The notes below the pieces were generated by a model that ran no database searches, was not told the DNA's origin, and worked only from the letters and a program-made list of their open reading frames with translations. Shown in pieces: positions 1 to 8,791 of a DNA stretch of 64,000 bases; position 1 is the first letter of the stretch; each line of letters opens with the position of its first letter. A program made the position numbers and the translations under genes. The DNA is from Alcanivorax sp. DP30 (GTDB lineage: Bacteria > Pseudomonadota > Gammaproteobacteria > Pseudomonadales > Alcanivoracaceae), in contig NZ_WTUY01000001.1 of the NCBI RefSeq assembly GCF_009882945.1, positions 266 to 64,265 on the forward strand. The letters run 5' to 3'.

Positions 1-19
1 AGCCAAGATCACCGAGTAA
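1..19 (+). CDS. tuf: Elongation factor Tu, C-terminal end only (partial)
   Basis: Bases 2-19 read Ala-Lys-Ile-Thr-Glu-stop, matching the usual C-terminus of gammaproteobacterial EF-Tu (…VVAKI-x-E). A rho-independent terminator follows 24 bases later. The str operon (rpsL-rpsG-fusA-tuf) normally lies directly upstream of rpsJ, and rpsJ is present further on, which supports the call. Only five codons are visible, so the identification rests on this short tail plus context. Confidence 0.65.
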
Positions 20-40
20 TTCGTTACCCGGTCATCAGAG

Positions 41-67
41 AAAGGGTCGCTTAGGCGGCCCTTTTTT
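41..67 (+). terminator. Rho-independent terminator after tuf
   Basis: The stem GGGTCGC (44-50) pairs with GCGGCCC (55-61) with one G-U pair, loop TTAG, followed by six T (62-67). AAA at 41-43 can extend the stem into the T run. It would end str-operon transcription before the alginate genes. Confidence 0.85.
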
Positions 68-691
68 ATGGCTCATCAAGGGTTAGACAAAGTGTTACAG
101 CGTCAGCAGCCGGTCAGTTGATGCTAATCCCGGCCCCCTCCTTCCTCTGCCAGTTCGGCTTCTCGCTGAAACCACCTTGCGGCGAAAACCCGTAACGGAC
201 AATCACGACAAACTATGCCGACCCGACGGGAGCCTGACAGCCTCAAGGCTGAACTTTGGGTGCGCGTGCATTTAACGTCAGGGGTTTGGTATTGCCCTGC
301 GTGCATGCTCACGGCAAAGAGGCAAAAGAGCGGCTTTGTTCTGATCCGCTAAAGCTGTTTTCCGGTCCCAGTCCGGGGGCATCCAGGCTTATGCATTTGT
401 TAATAGTTTTTGGCTATCCTCAGTGACGGAATGGAATTCTGGCTTTGTGACGCAGTTTGCGAAATCGGGTCAGTAAAATTGGGAAATCAAAAAAAATTAG
501 CCATTAGTGTTATCTCTGCGTCTGATTTTCTTGTCTCTAGGGCTTAATTCTCGAAAAAACTGCTAGTAAGACTGTTCCCTTTTAGTGTTACCCCTCTACA
601 CATTCTTTCGCGCCCGGCGTTAGATGGGCTTTCAAGGATGGAGTTGCTTCTCGGTCATTGCGAAATGGCCGCTAACTACTGGGGAAAGGGA
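68..691. other. Long intergenic leader upstream of algD
   Basis: About 620 bases without a credible gene separate the tuf terminator from algD. In Pseudomonas the algD promoter region is also long and carries far-upstream regulator sites. No good AlgU (GAACTT-N16/17-TCTGA), sigma-54 or sigma-70 promoter could be picked out by eye. The stretch 480-560 is AT-rich. A 62-codon open frame on the - strand (124-312) has no ribosome-binding site and was not accepted. Confidence 0.5.
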
Positions 692-2005
692 ATGTCCACT
701 ATTTCAATTTTTGGGCTGGGCTACGTTGGCGCAGTCTGCACCGCATGCTTCGCCAAAAAAGGCCACACAGTAATCGGCATGGATGTCAGCGAGGGCAAGG
801 TTGCCCAGGTTCGGCGGGGTGAGTCTCCTATTGTGGAGGATCAGCTGGGAGAGTTGCTGTCAGAGGGTGTGGCCGCTGGCCGCATTACGGCAACTACCAA
901 TGCCAGACAGGCCGTCGCTGACAGCCAGGTCTCCTTTGTCTGCGTGGGGACGCCAAGCGATGAAAGTGGCTTCCTTAATACCCGTTATCTCAAGGCGGTG
1001 TGTGAGGATATTGGTCTGGCATTACGCAGTAAAGACGATGTTCACCTGGTGGTGATTCGCAGCACAGTGCTACCCGGTTTGGTACGTGGTGAGCTTTTGC
1101 CGATTCTGGAAGAAGCGTCTGGCAAAAAAGCTGGCGTTGATTTTCTGCTGGCGGTGAATCCGGAGTTTCTGCGTGAATCCACTGCCATCTACGATTTCTT
1201 CAACCCTCCCATGACTGTTGTCGGTGGCATGAATGAGGATGCATCCGATGCCTTGGCTGCTCTCTATGAAGGACTGGATGCACCGCTGGTGAAGATGGCA
1301 CTGGAAGAGGCTGAACTGGTCAAGTATGCCTGTAACTCCTGGCATGCCACCAAGGTATCGTTCGCCAACGAGATCGGAAATATCGCCAAACAGGCCGGTG
1401 TTGACGGGCGCCGGGTCATGGAAGTGGTTTGCATGGACAACAAGCTGAACCTGTCCAGCTACTACATGAAGCCCGGTTTCGCTTACGGTGGTTCCTGTCT
1501 GCCCAAGGACGTACGCGCCCTTAATGCCTGGTGCGCCAAGGTGTCACTGCCGTCTCCGCTATTGGCATCACTGTCCAGCAGTAATGACAATCAGGTGGAG
1601 CGTGCCATAACCATGATCCGTGAATCGGGCATGAAGAAGGTGGGCATGCTTGGCCTGAGCTTCAAGCCAGGTACAGATGATTTACGCGAGAGCCCACTGG
1701 TAAGTCTCGCCGCCCGACTGGTTGCGGAAGGGTATCAGCTGGCTATCTACGACACTAATGTCAGCTATGCCAGCCAGCACAGTCCCGTGGCTGAGCAGTT
1801 GTGGAGCAGCTATGGAGAGCTGTTCAAATGTCTGGTGAATGACATGGATCAGCTGGTGGACGACAGCGAAGTGGTGGTGGTGGGTCACGCGATTCCCACC
1901 TTCAAGGCCGTAGCGGACACCGTCAATAGTGGTCGGTTGCTGATTGATCTGTGTGGCTATCTGCCGGGTGTTTCCAGTGCTGACCGCCAGGGTATTTGCT
2001 GGTAA
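692..2005 (+). CDS. algD: GDP-mannose 6-dehydrogenase AlgD
   Basis: 437 residues. It oxidises GDP-mannose to GDP-mannuronate with two NAD+, the committing step of alginate synthesis, in the cytoplasm. The N-terminus carries the NAD-binding motif GLGYVGAVC (residues 8-16). The catalytic cysteine sits in GGSCLPKD (Cys about 269), and the C-terminus ends GICW exactly as in Pseudomonas AlgD. ATG 692 was chosen because it follows GGGGAAAGGG at a proper distance and gives the family N-terminus MSTISIFGLGYVG; an upstream in-frame ATG at 638 would add 18 unrelated residues. First gene of the + strand alginate operon, five bases before alg8. Confidence 0.96.
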   Translation: MSTISIFGLGYVGAVCTACFAKKGHTVIGMDVSEGKVAQVRRGESPIVEDQLGELLSEGVAAGRITATTNARQAVADSQVSFVCVGTPSDESGFLNTRYLKAVCEDIGLALRSKDDVHLVVIRSTVLPGLVRGELLPILEEASGKKAGVDFLLAVNPEFLRESTAIYDFFNPPMTVVGGMNEDASDALAALYEGLDAPLVKMALEEAELVKYACNSWHATKVSFANEIGNIAKQAGVDGRRVMEVVCMDNKLNLSSYYMKPGFAYGGSCLPKDVRALNAWCAKVSLPSPLLASLSSSNDNQVERAITMIRESGMKKVGMLGLSFKPGTDDLRESPLVSLAARLVAEGYQLAIYDTNVSYASQHSPVAEQLWSSYGELFKCLVNDMDQLVDDSEVVVVGHAIPTFKAVADTVNSGRLLIDLCGYLPGVSSADRQGICW

Positions 2006-2010
2006 CGGCC

Positions 2011-3477
2011 ATGAAGAATTTCGGCGAATGGCTGTTATGGCTATCTGTAGTCATGGGTCTGGGGCTTCTGATCGAGCCGGACTATCTCGATAGTGGCGAC
2101 AAGAAATTTATCTTGCTGATCGGTGCCATTGGATTATGGCGCTATTCCATTGGTGGCATGCATTTGTTGCGGGGCCTGTGGTTTATGCGGGTTACCTTTC
2201 CTGGCATGCGGCGAACGATTGACCGTAATCCCGATGCATATGCGCCCAGCCATGTTTATCTGGTCGTGACCAGCTTTCGTATTCCGGCCGACACTACCTG
2301 GAACGTTTATGCCAGTGTGTTCAGGGAAGCCTTGAATTGCGGTGTGCCGGCCACGGTTGTGGTGTCCATCGTAGAGCGTGCGGACGAAAACCTGATTCGC
2401 CAGTGTCATCGTGAGTTTGATCCGCAGGGGAGCGTAAAACTGATCATTTGCCGTGCCCGTGGCACGGGCAAACGGGATGGGCTGGCGCTGGCCTTCCGGG
2501 CGGTGAGCCGCACCATGCCGGATCGTGACGCGGTAGTGGGGGTGGTGGATGGCGATACCATGTTGGCGCCGGATTGTGTGCGGGATTCCGTCTGTTTTTT
2601 CGGGTTGATGCCGAATCTGGGCGGGCTAACCACCAACGAGCAATGTGTGGTGCGGGGCAGTCGCGTGATGCGTGACTGGCACACCATGCGCTTTGCTCAA
2701 CGGCATCTGAACATGTGTTCCATGGCGCTATCGCACCGTGTGTTGACCATGACCGGGCGCATGTCCTTTTTCAGGGCGGCGGTACTGACTGCCCCGGAGT
2801 TTATTGCCGATGTGGAATCGGATCATTTGCAGCATTGGCGACTGGGAAAATTCCGCTTTCTCACGGGTGATGACAAATCCAGCTGGAACTCACTGATGAC
2901 ATTGGGCTGGGACACTTTCTATGTGCCGGATGCGCACACTCTGACGGTGGAGCATCCACCTCATCATCGTTTTGTGCCTGCCACCCTGCAGTTGATGTTT
3001 CGCTGGTATGGCAATTCCCTGCGCCAGAATTTACGAGCCACCCGTTTGGGCTGGCGAAGATTGGGGCTGTTTACCACATTTGTCTTGTACGACCAGCGCA
3101 TCAGCATGTGGACCTGCCTGATCGGGTTAACAGCCGCGTTTATGTTGGCATCGCTGCAAAACTGGCAGTTATTTCTCGTCTACCTGTTCTGGATCTCGTT
3201 ATCCCGAACCTTCGTTGCCCTTTTACTGACAGTGACCTGTCATCCGGTAGGGCCGTTGTATCCGGTACTGCTGTATTACAACCAGGTGGTGGGATCGCTG
3301 GTCAAGATTTTCGCGTTGTTTCATCTCGACAGGCAAAGCTGGACGCGGCAGAAAACGACGCTTTCAAATCAGAATGCTGGCTTTGATGTGGTACTCAACC
3401 GCATCAGCTCAAAAACCATGCTGTTTTCAGCAGCTAGTCTGTTTGTTTGCTTGATGATGCTGCTGACAGGTAGCTAG
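2011..3477 (+). CDS. alg8: Alginate polymerase Alg8 (family 2 glycosyltransferase)
   Basis: 488 residues. Inner-membrane polymerase that joins mannuronate from GDP-mannuronate into polymannuronate. Two N-terminal membrane segments are followed by a cytoplasmic GT2 domain with the DxD motif in VVDGDTM (Asp about 180 and 182), a TGDDK motif near residue 285 and an acceptor-site R-W near 330, then three or more C-terminal membrane segments. ATG 2011 fits the family N-terminus; a TTG at 1996 overlapping algD is the alternative. It is expected to act with Alg44, whose PilZ domain senses c-di-GMP. Confidence 0.95.
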   Translation: MKNFGEWLLWLSVVMGLGLLIEPDYLDSGDKKFILLIGAIGLWRYSIGGMHLLRGLWFMRVTFPGMRRTIDRNPDAYAPSHVYLVVTSFRIPADTTWNVYASVFREALNCGVPATVVVSIVERADENLIRQCHREFDPQGSVKLIICRARGTGKRDGLALAFRAVSRTMPDRDAVVGVVDGDTMLAPDCVRDSVCFFGLMPNLGGLTTNEQCVVRGSRVMRDWHTMRFAQRHLNMCSMALSHRVLTMTGRMSFFRAAVLTAPEFIADVESDHLQHWRLGKFRFLTGDDKSSWNSLMTLGWDTFYVPDAHTLTVEHPPHHRFVPATLQLMFRWYGNSLRQNLRATRLGWRRLGLFTTFVLYDQRISMWTCLIGLTAAFMLASLQNWQLFLVYLFWISLSRTFVALLLTVTCHPVGPLYPVLLYYNQVVGSLVKIFALFHLDRQSWTRQKTTLSNQNAGFDVVLNRISSKTMLFSAASLFVCLMMLLTGS

Positions 3478-3533
3478 TAACGCCGCGTCTGCAAGTTTGG
3501 GGATAAGCAGGAGTGGCCACGGAGGGAAGGTTC

Positions 3534-4670
3534 ATGGAAGAGAAAAAGGTTCGTCAGGTACACGAGTCCCAGGAAGAACGTCAACATGTACGCGTCAGGT
3601 TGCAGGGAAGCCTGCGGCTGCGCATGCAGAGCCCGGTGAAGGGGATTTTTTCACTGGAGGACGTGTCGCTGGGTGGATTGTCGTTTGTTGCCGGCCAAGT
3701 CAATCTGACACCGGGCACGCTCTGCCACGGTGAAATTGTTTTTCGCCTGGGGCGGGCAAACCTGTCCATGCCGGTGAGCTTCAAGGTGATCTACCAGGAA
3801 GACAGTAATCAGCGGGTGGGTGGGCAGTACACTGTGATTGACCAGCAGAATACGGATCTGCTGAGGCTTTTGATCAGCAATTATCTGGCCGGTGAGCTCA
3901 CCGAGCTGGATGACGTGATTGATAACATGAAGCGGGAAAACTATGTGGCCACCCGCAAAGGCAAGCAAAAGCCAACGGCAAGAGGCTGGCTCGACCGGGC
4001 CCGGGCACTGTTCGGCAGCTTGCTGTTTTTCATTGTGGGCTTGCTGGCGTTTCTGGTGGTTGCCTACAAGCTTTATCAGCATGCCTTCCTGACACGGGCG
4101 GATGATGCCTGGGTCTCCTTGCCGGGCAAGACAGTGATGATGCCGGAGAATGGCTATGTGCAGCTTCTGCTGCCGGAAGGGGCGACCCAGGTAGAGCGTG
4201 GCCAGCCGTTACTCACCGTTTCGTCCCGACTGGTGGCGCGCCTGAATAATGGTGTGTTGCTCGATAACCTGGATCCGAAACAAGTGAGGGCACTGGTCGA
4301 TGCGGCGGTTTTTGAGGTCACATTGAATAGCCCCTGTGACTGTGACATTGCCGATTTGATGGTACGCGATGGCGAGTTCGTCCAGGAGGATACGGCTTTG
4401 ATTCGGCTGGTTGATCCCAGCGGTCCGAACCTGGTGACCGCATTGTTTGAAGGTAATGCAGATTCACTGGGTGCGGCAGTTGGCGATGCCGTTACGGTTC
4501 GCTTTATGGATGGGCACACCGATGCGGGGGCGACGATTAGCCAATTGGTTCGCGATGAGGAAAGCGGTTTGCTGCGCATGCAGATCGTGACCCAGCGAGA
4601 ACTGTCCACGTCGGATCAGAATCAGCCTGTCAGTGTCACGGTGCATCCGGCATGGTTTCCCGTCTTGTAA
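3534..4670 (+). CDS. alg44: Alginate polymerisation co-factor Alg44 (PilZ, c-di-GMP receptor)
   Basis: 378 residues. N-terminal PilZ domain with the c-di-GMP motifs RQHVR (RxxxR) and DVSLGG ([D/N]xSxxG) spaced as in the family. One transmembrane segment near residues 160-185 (LLFFIVGLLAFLVVAY) is followed by a periplasmic HlyD-like part. In Pseudomonas this protein activates Alg8 when c-di-GMP binds and contacts the periplasmic complex. ATG 3534 follows GGAGGGAAGG, a strong Shine-Dalgarno sequence; a GTG at 3513 is less likely. Its 3' end overlaps algK by 19 bases. Confidence 0.94.
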   Translation: MEEKKVRQVHESQEERQHVRVRLQGSLRLRMQSPVKGIFSLEDVSLGGLSFVAGQVNLTPGTLCHGEIVFRLGRANLSMPVSFKVIYQEDSNQRVGGQYTVIDQQNTDLLRLLISNYLAGELTELDDVIDNMKRENYVATRKGKQKPTARGWLDRARALFGSLLFFIVGLLAFLVVAYKLYQHAFLTRADDAWVSLPGKTVMMPENGYVQLLLPEGATQVERGQPLLTVSSRLVARLNNGVLLDNLDPKQVRALVDAAVFEVTLNSPCDCDIADLMVRDGEFVQEDTALIRLVDPSGPNLVTALFEGNADSLGAAVGDAVTVRFMDGHTDAGATISQLVRDEESGLLRMQIVTQRELSTSDQNQPVSVTVHPAWFPVL

Positions 4671-5998
4671 TCCTTTGCCTGCTGGGAGGCTTGTCGGCCT
4701 GTCAGATGCCGGCGGATACCAACACCGCCCGGTATATGCTGGCCCAGGGCAATACCATGCAGGCACGGGAGCAGCTTCGTGAGCTGGCAGAAGCCGGAGA
4801 TTCGGCCGCACAGGTGGAATATGGCAAGTTACTGGCTGCGCAACAGGGCGCCGATCCGGCGGAAGCGATGGTCTGGTATCAACGTGCCTGGCAACAGCAT
4901 GATTACCGTGCAGGGCCTGCCAGTTTGCGCCTCTTCAAGCGTTATCAAGGAAGCATGGCGTTCGGGGAAGACCGGGCCAGAGAGCTGCTTGTGCCGCTTC
5001 GTCCACGGGAAAGTGAAGAGGATTTGCGGTTGGCACTCGATGTAGTTGCACTCTATCCCGGTGCGGCAACGGATCAGCAGTGGCAAGAATGGCTTCGTTT
5101 GTATCGCCGCAGCTGTGTGATGGAGTGTTATTTCGAAACCTATGCCGGTCGCTATGCTCAACACAAAGGGGATATTGCGCAGGCGGAAGCGTTTTATGCC
5201 CAGGCCCTGCATCGTGATCCAAGGGCCGTGGAATACCTGCAGGACATGCATTGGCAGAATGGGACGCCAGAAAGCTTTGTCGCCCTGATGCAGGACCTTG
5301 AAGGGGATGTGTCTCTGGACGGGGCGTATTGTCTGCGTGTGGCCACCCTGATCAAGGCAAATGCTACCACCGCAGAGCATGATCCTTCAGTGATGCGATG
5401 GCTGCAGCGAGCGGCGGATAACGGAGAGCCGCAGGCCTTGTCAGAGCAGCTGCGCTACATGCTGTCCTGGCCAAATTTTTACTCCCATCGTGATTTTAAC
5501 TCCAAGGTGGCGGAACTGATGCCGCTGGACCCGGCGGTGGCAACGTTTTTTCGTGCCCAGGGGGACATGCAGTGGGCCTGGTATGCGTTGAGGCCGGAAC
5601 GTGCCAGAGACGATCTGGAAAAGCTGGTGAGTCAGGGAATGGCACAGGCGCTGATGCCGCTGGGCACACTGTATCAAAGTGGGTTTCTGGGGGAGGCGGA
5701 CATGGAACGTGCGGTGATGTACTACACGCGGGCGGCGGAAGCCGGGATGGCGGAGGGAGATGCGTCGTTATCGTCCTTGTATGCCACCGGGAGGGGGATA
5801 ATGCGTGATCCGATTCGCGCATATGCGCACAAGGAGGCCAGCAAGGTATTGCTGCCCCGCACTGCTCGCCAGGAGAGCGATGAGAGGCTGATATTACCGG
5901 AAAGTCTGCAGCCCGCTGCAGACCAGGCCGCGGAAAAACTGATCGCACAACGTCGTCGTTGGCTAGAGGAGCAGTTCCATGTCGCGATTACGTATTAG
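4652..5998 (+). CDS. algK: Alginate export lipoprotein AlgK (Sel1/TPR repeats)
   Basis: 448 residues. The signal peptide ends in the lipobox LSAC (Cys 17), so the mature protein is an outer-membrane lipoprotein. The rest is alpha-helical Sel1/TPR-like repeats, for example A-x-G-x(7)-LG-x-LY near residues 330-350 and 365-385. AlgK scaffolds the periplasmic complex and helps place the AlgE porin. It starts inside the end of alg44 and overlaps algE by 20 bases, indicating translational coupling. Confidence 0.92.
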   Translation: MVSRLVILCLLGGLSACQMPADTNTARYMLAQGNTMQAREQLRELAEAGDSAAQVEYGKLLAAQQGADPAEAMVWYQRAWQQHDYRAGPASLRLFKRYQGSMAFGEDRARELLVPLRPRESEEDLRLALDVVALYPGAATDQQWQEWLRLYRRSCVMECYFETYAGRYAQHKGDIAQAEAFYAQALHRDPRAVEYLQDMHWQNGTPESFVALMQDLEGDVSLDGAYCLRVATLIKANATTAEHDPSVMRWLQRAADNGEPQALSEQLRYMLSWPNFYSHRDFNSKVAELMPLDPAVATFFRAQGDMQWAWYALRPERARDDLEKLVSQGMAQALMPLGTLYQSGFLGEADMERAVMYYTRAAEAGMAEGDASLSSLYATGRGIMRDPIRAYAHKEASKVLLPRTARQESDERLILPESLQPAADQAAEKLIAQRRRWLEEQFHVAITY

Positions 5999-7358
5999 TG
6001 CTGTTGCCATTCTGTCAGTGCTGCCCATCATGAGCGCCTTCGCCGATCCCCTGCCGCGTCACACCTATGATCAGCGGCTGTATTTCAGTGCCGGTGAGGC
6101 TCCGGAGTACGCCAAGTTATTCCTCGATGATGAAACCGAGCCCAATGGTTTGATTCGCTATGAGCCCCGTTACTACTGGCGCAGTGGTGATACCGAGTGG
6201 CATCGCTGGGACGCTCAGGTACGCGCCAAGCTGCTGTTGGCGGTGGGGAGGCCAAGTAGCCTGCAGACGGACGATAACGGTCGTATCCGTGAGGATGAAC
6301 ATTATGCGGAACTGCGGGATATCTGGGTGCGTCGCCGGATGTTGTTTGGTTCGCCCTCCCTGTCCCTGGCGCTGGGTCGCCAATCCTACAAGGACGTGGA
6401 GGGGGTGATCTGGGATCTGCCGCTGGAAAGTCTCAATCTGGATTATCAGTCCAGCCGTTGGCGGGCGCATCTGGTTGCCGGCCAGCAGATGACAACCTTC
6501 CGATCCGATGATTCAGACCTGGATCCGCGAGACGAGGATATTTTCAGGGTGCTGGCGGGTGTGGGAAAGCAATGGATGCCGGGCCACTGGTGGGAACTGC
6601 AGCTGCATTATCAGGATGATCGTTCCGGAAACCAGATGAAACGGCTGGAAGATCTGTTGGATGTGCGCGATTTCACCGGCTACTGGGCCGGGGTCCGGTT
6701 GCACGGCGAGAGCGGGCATGCTCCGGCAATCGGGTATACGGTCAACGGATTATTCCAGGAAGGTGATCTGCAGCGCTATATGGTCGATGGCCAGGGAAGT
6801 CGTCTGGAAAGCGAAGACCGGGTGCAGGGCTATTTTATCCAAAGTGAGTTGTATGGCCGCATCGACAGCTTGAGTTGGCGTCCGGCTCTGGGGTTGCGGG
6901 CAGGCACCACGGATGAGCCGGACTATGCGGTAAACGACAGTTATTTCCAGAGCAGGGTGCAAAGTAACCGACGTCCTGGCGTAGCGGATCTTTCCACCGG
7001 AGTGCTGGGAGATTTGCTCGACTATGAAATGAAGAATCTGTCCTTTGCTGCCGTCTGGTACCGGCAGCAGTTATGGCCCCGTGCCGAGCTGGAAGTGCTG
7101 GCTGGCTCGCTGCAGCGGTTGAATACCTCGATCAGGGTCAACAGTCCGATCAGCAATCCATTGGTGGATGGCGAATCGCATCTTGGCAATGTGGTGAATG
7201 TGGCGTTGGGGTGGCAATCGTTTCCGCTGGCGCTGTCCGAGCGGCGACAGATGCAGGTGTCGGCAAGGCTAAGCTATTCGGCGTTTGAAATGGGCGATGC
7301 CTATCAGCGGGCGGAGCAGATTCACCAGATCCTGTTTGTTATCGCAGGGAGGTGGTGA
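5979..7358 (+). CDS. algE: Outer-membrane alginate porin AlgE
   Basis: 459 residues (Pseudomonas AlgE about 490). Signal peptide with likely cleavage after SAFA (about residue 22). The mature part alternates polar and hydrophobic residues with many Tyr/Trp/Arg, typical of the 18-strand barrel through which alginate leaves the cell. Examples are the conserved region RYEPRYYW and LxLALGRQSYKDVEGVIWD. The last residue is Trp rather than the usual Phe. It follows algK with a 20-base overlap, as in Pseudomonas. Confidence 0.93.
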   Translation: MSRLRISAVAILSVLPIMSAFADPLPRHTYDQRLYFSAGEAPEYAKLFLDDETEPNGLIRYEPRYYWRSGDTEWHRWDAQVRAKLLLAVGRPSSLQTDDNGRIREDEHYAELRDIWVRRRMLFGSPSLSLALGRQSYKDVEGVIWDLPLESLNLDYQSSRWRAHLVAGQQMTTFRSDDSDLDPRDEDIFRVLAGVGKQWMPGHWWELQLHYQDDRSGNQMKRLEDLLDVRDFTGYWAGVRLHGESGHAPAIGYTVNGLFQEGDLQRYMVDGQGSRLESEDRVQGYFIQSELYGRIDSLSWRPALGLRAGTTDEPDYAVNDSYFQSRVQSNRRPGVADLSTGVLGDLLDYEMKNLSFAAVWYRQQLWPRAELEVLAGSLQRLNTSIRVNSPISNPLVDGESHLGNVVNVALGWQSFPLALSERRQMQVSARLSYSAFEMGDAYQRAEQIHQILFVIAGRW

Positions 7359-7360
7359 CC

Positions 7361-8779
7361 ATGGTGTTTTCATCCAACCTTTTTGTTTTTCTTTTTCTGC
7401 CGCTCTTCCTGGCCGCGTATTACCTGACGCCAACCCGGTGGCGTAACTGGACGATCCTGATTGGCAGTTATCTGTTCTATGCCTGGTGGCGCCCGGACTT
7501 CCTGCTGTTGTTTGTGGCTATTACCCTCTGGAATTATCTCTTTGCTCTGGCGATCCAGAAGTACCGGTCCCATCCGCGCTGTTTTTATTGGCTGGTGGTC
7601 GGAGTACTGGGGGATTTGGCGGCGCTAGGTTACTTCAAGTACGCCAACTTTGGAGTGGAAAGCATCAGTGCCCTGATGGTGTCTGTGGGGCTGAATCCAT
7701 TCTTTCTGGAAAAGATTATTCTGCCCCTGGGTATTTCATTTTATACCTTCCAGGCGTTGGCTTACCTGGTGGATGTATATCGAGGGGATGCCCGGCCCAC
7801 ACGCAGTTTTATCAATTTTGCGGCCTTTATCTCGTTTTTCCCGCAACTGATCGCCGGCCCTATTCTCCGCTACCGCAACCTTGAACGTCAGTTCGAACAG
7901 CGCACCCACTCCATGGAGTTGTTTTCGCTGGGGGCAAGTCGTTTTCTGCTGGGGTTTATCAAGAAGGTGCTGATCGCAGACAGTATTGCGCCGGTAGCGG
8001 CCTACCTGATGGCCACACCTGAACCAGGATTGATTGATGGCGTGTTTGCGGTAGTGATTTCGACGCTGCAACTGTATTTCGATTTTTCCGGTTACTCCGA
8101 CATGGCCATTGGGCTGGGCATGATGATGGGGTTCAAGTTTCAGGAAAATTTCAATCAGCCCTTTGTCTGTCAGAGTGTCACGGAGTTCTGGCAGCGCTGG
8201 CATATCACCTTGTCGCAATGGTTGCGGGACTACTTGTACCGGCCGTTGAAGAAAACGTTGGGCTGGCCGGTATCGGCGGCCACATTTACCACTTTGACGC
8301 TGGCAGGCCTGTGGCATGGTGCGGATCTAGCGTTCGTGCTGTGGGGGGCCGCCCTGGGGGGCATGATGGTGCTGGAACGGCGTCTCGGCTGGGCGACTAC
8401 CATGTCGACGCCCTATTCCCTGTGGAAGAACTACCGCACCCAAGCCTTTCTGTGGTTCATCTGGCCGCTGTTCCTGGTAGGGAATGTGGATGGCGCCTGG
8501 AACATCATGTCCGGTCTGCTGGGCCTGAACGGTTGGGGTAGCCTGGATAACCTGATGTTGTGGGTTTCTCCCGTGACCTTGCTGTTCTGCCTCGTTGCCC
8601 TGTGCTGGGATAGGGCCAGTGCGTATTACAACAAGCGTTTCTATCTGGGGCTGGACAATAGCAACATTTTCCAGAGCGTGAGTGGTTGGCGTATACCCGT
8701 ATTGTGGTGCGGTTTTTTCCTGGCGGTGACGCGGCTATCCGCTGAGTCCTTTTCACCTTTTCTGTATTTTCAGTTTTAA
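7361..8779 (+). CDS. algI: Alginate O-acetyltransferase AlgI (MBOAT family)
   Basis: 472 residues, polytopic inner-membrane protein beginning MVFSSNLFVFLFLPLF, nearly the Pseudomonas N-terminus. The MBOAT histidine lies in GLWHGADLAFVLWG. AlgI carries acetyl groups across the membrane to AlgJ and AlgX for O-acetylation of mannuronate. ATG 7361 follows GGGAGGTGG. Unlike Pseudomonas, where algG-algX-algL come between algE and algI, algI here follows algE directly with a three-base gap. Confidence 0.95.
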   Translation: MVFSSNLFVFLFLPLFLAAYYLTPTRWRNWTILIGSYLFYAWWRPDFLLLFVAITLWNYLFALAIQKYRSHPRCFYWLVVGVLGDLAALGYFKYANFGVESISALMVSVGLNPFFLEKIILPLGISFYTFQALAYLVDVYRGDARPTRSFINFAAFISFFPQLIAGPILRYRNLERQFEQRTHSMELFSLGASRFLLGFIKKVLIADSIAPVAAYLMATPEPGLIDGVFAVVISTLQLYFDFSGYSDMAIGLGMMMGFKFQENFNQPFVCQSVTEFWQRWHITLSQWLRDYLYRPLKKTLGWPVSAATFTTLTLAGLWHGADLAFVLWGAALGGMMVLERRLGWATTMSTPYSLWKNYRTQAFLWFIWPLFLVGNVDGAWNIMSGLLGLNGWGSLDNLMLWVSPVTLLFCLVALCWDRASAYYNKRFYLGLDNSNIFQSVSGWRIPVLWCGFFLAVTRLSAESFSPFLYFQF

Positions 8780-8791
8780 CAGGAGGTTGCC

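Noticed and set aside
195-220. ACGACAAACT resembling an inverted AlgR site
   Set aside because: Only a partial match to CCGTTCGTC-type sites and no second site in support.
251-282. GAACTT that could start an AlgU-type promoter for algD
   Set aside because: No TCTGA-like -10 at 16 or 17 bases; the nearest candidate is five bases too far.
124-312. 62-codon open frame on the - strand upstream of algD
   Set aside because: GTG start, no ribosome-binding site, composition without folded character; it lies in the regulatory region.
440-470. TGG…TTTGC as a sigma-54 promoter
   Set aside because: The spacing between GG and GC is 16 bases instead of 10.
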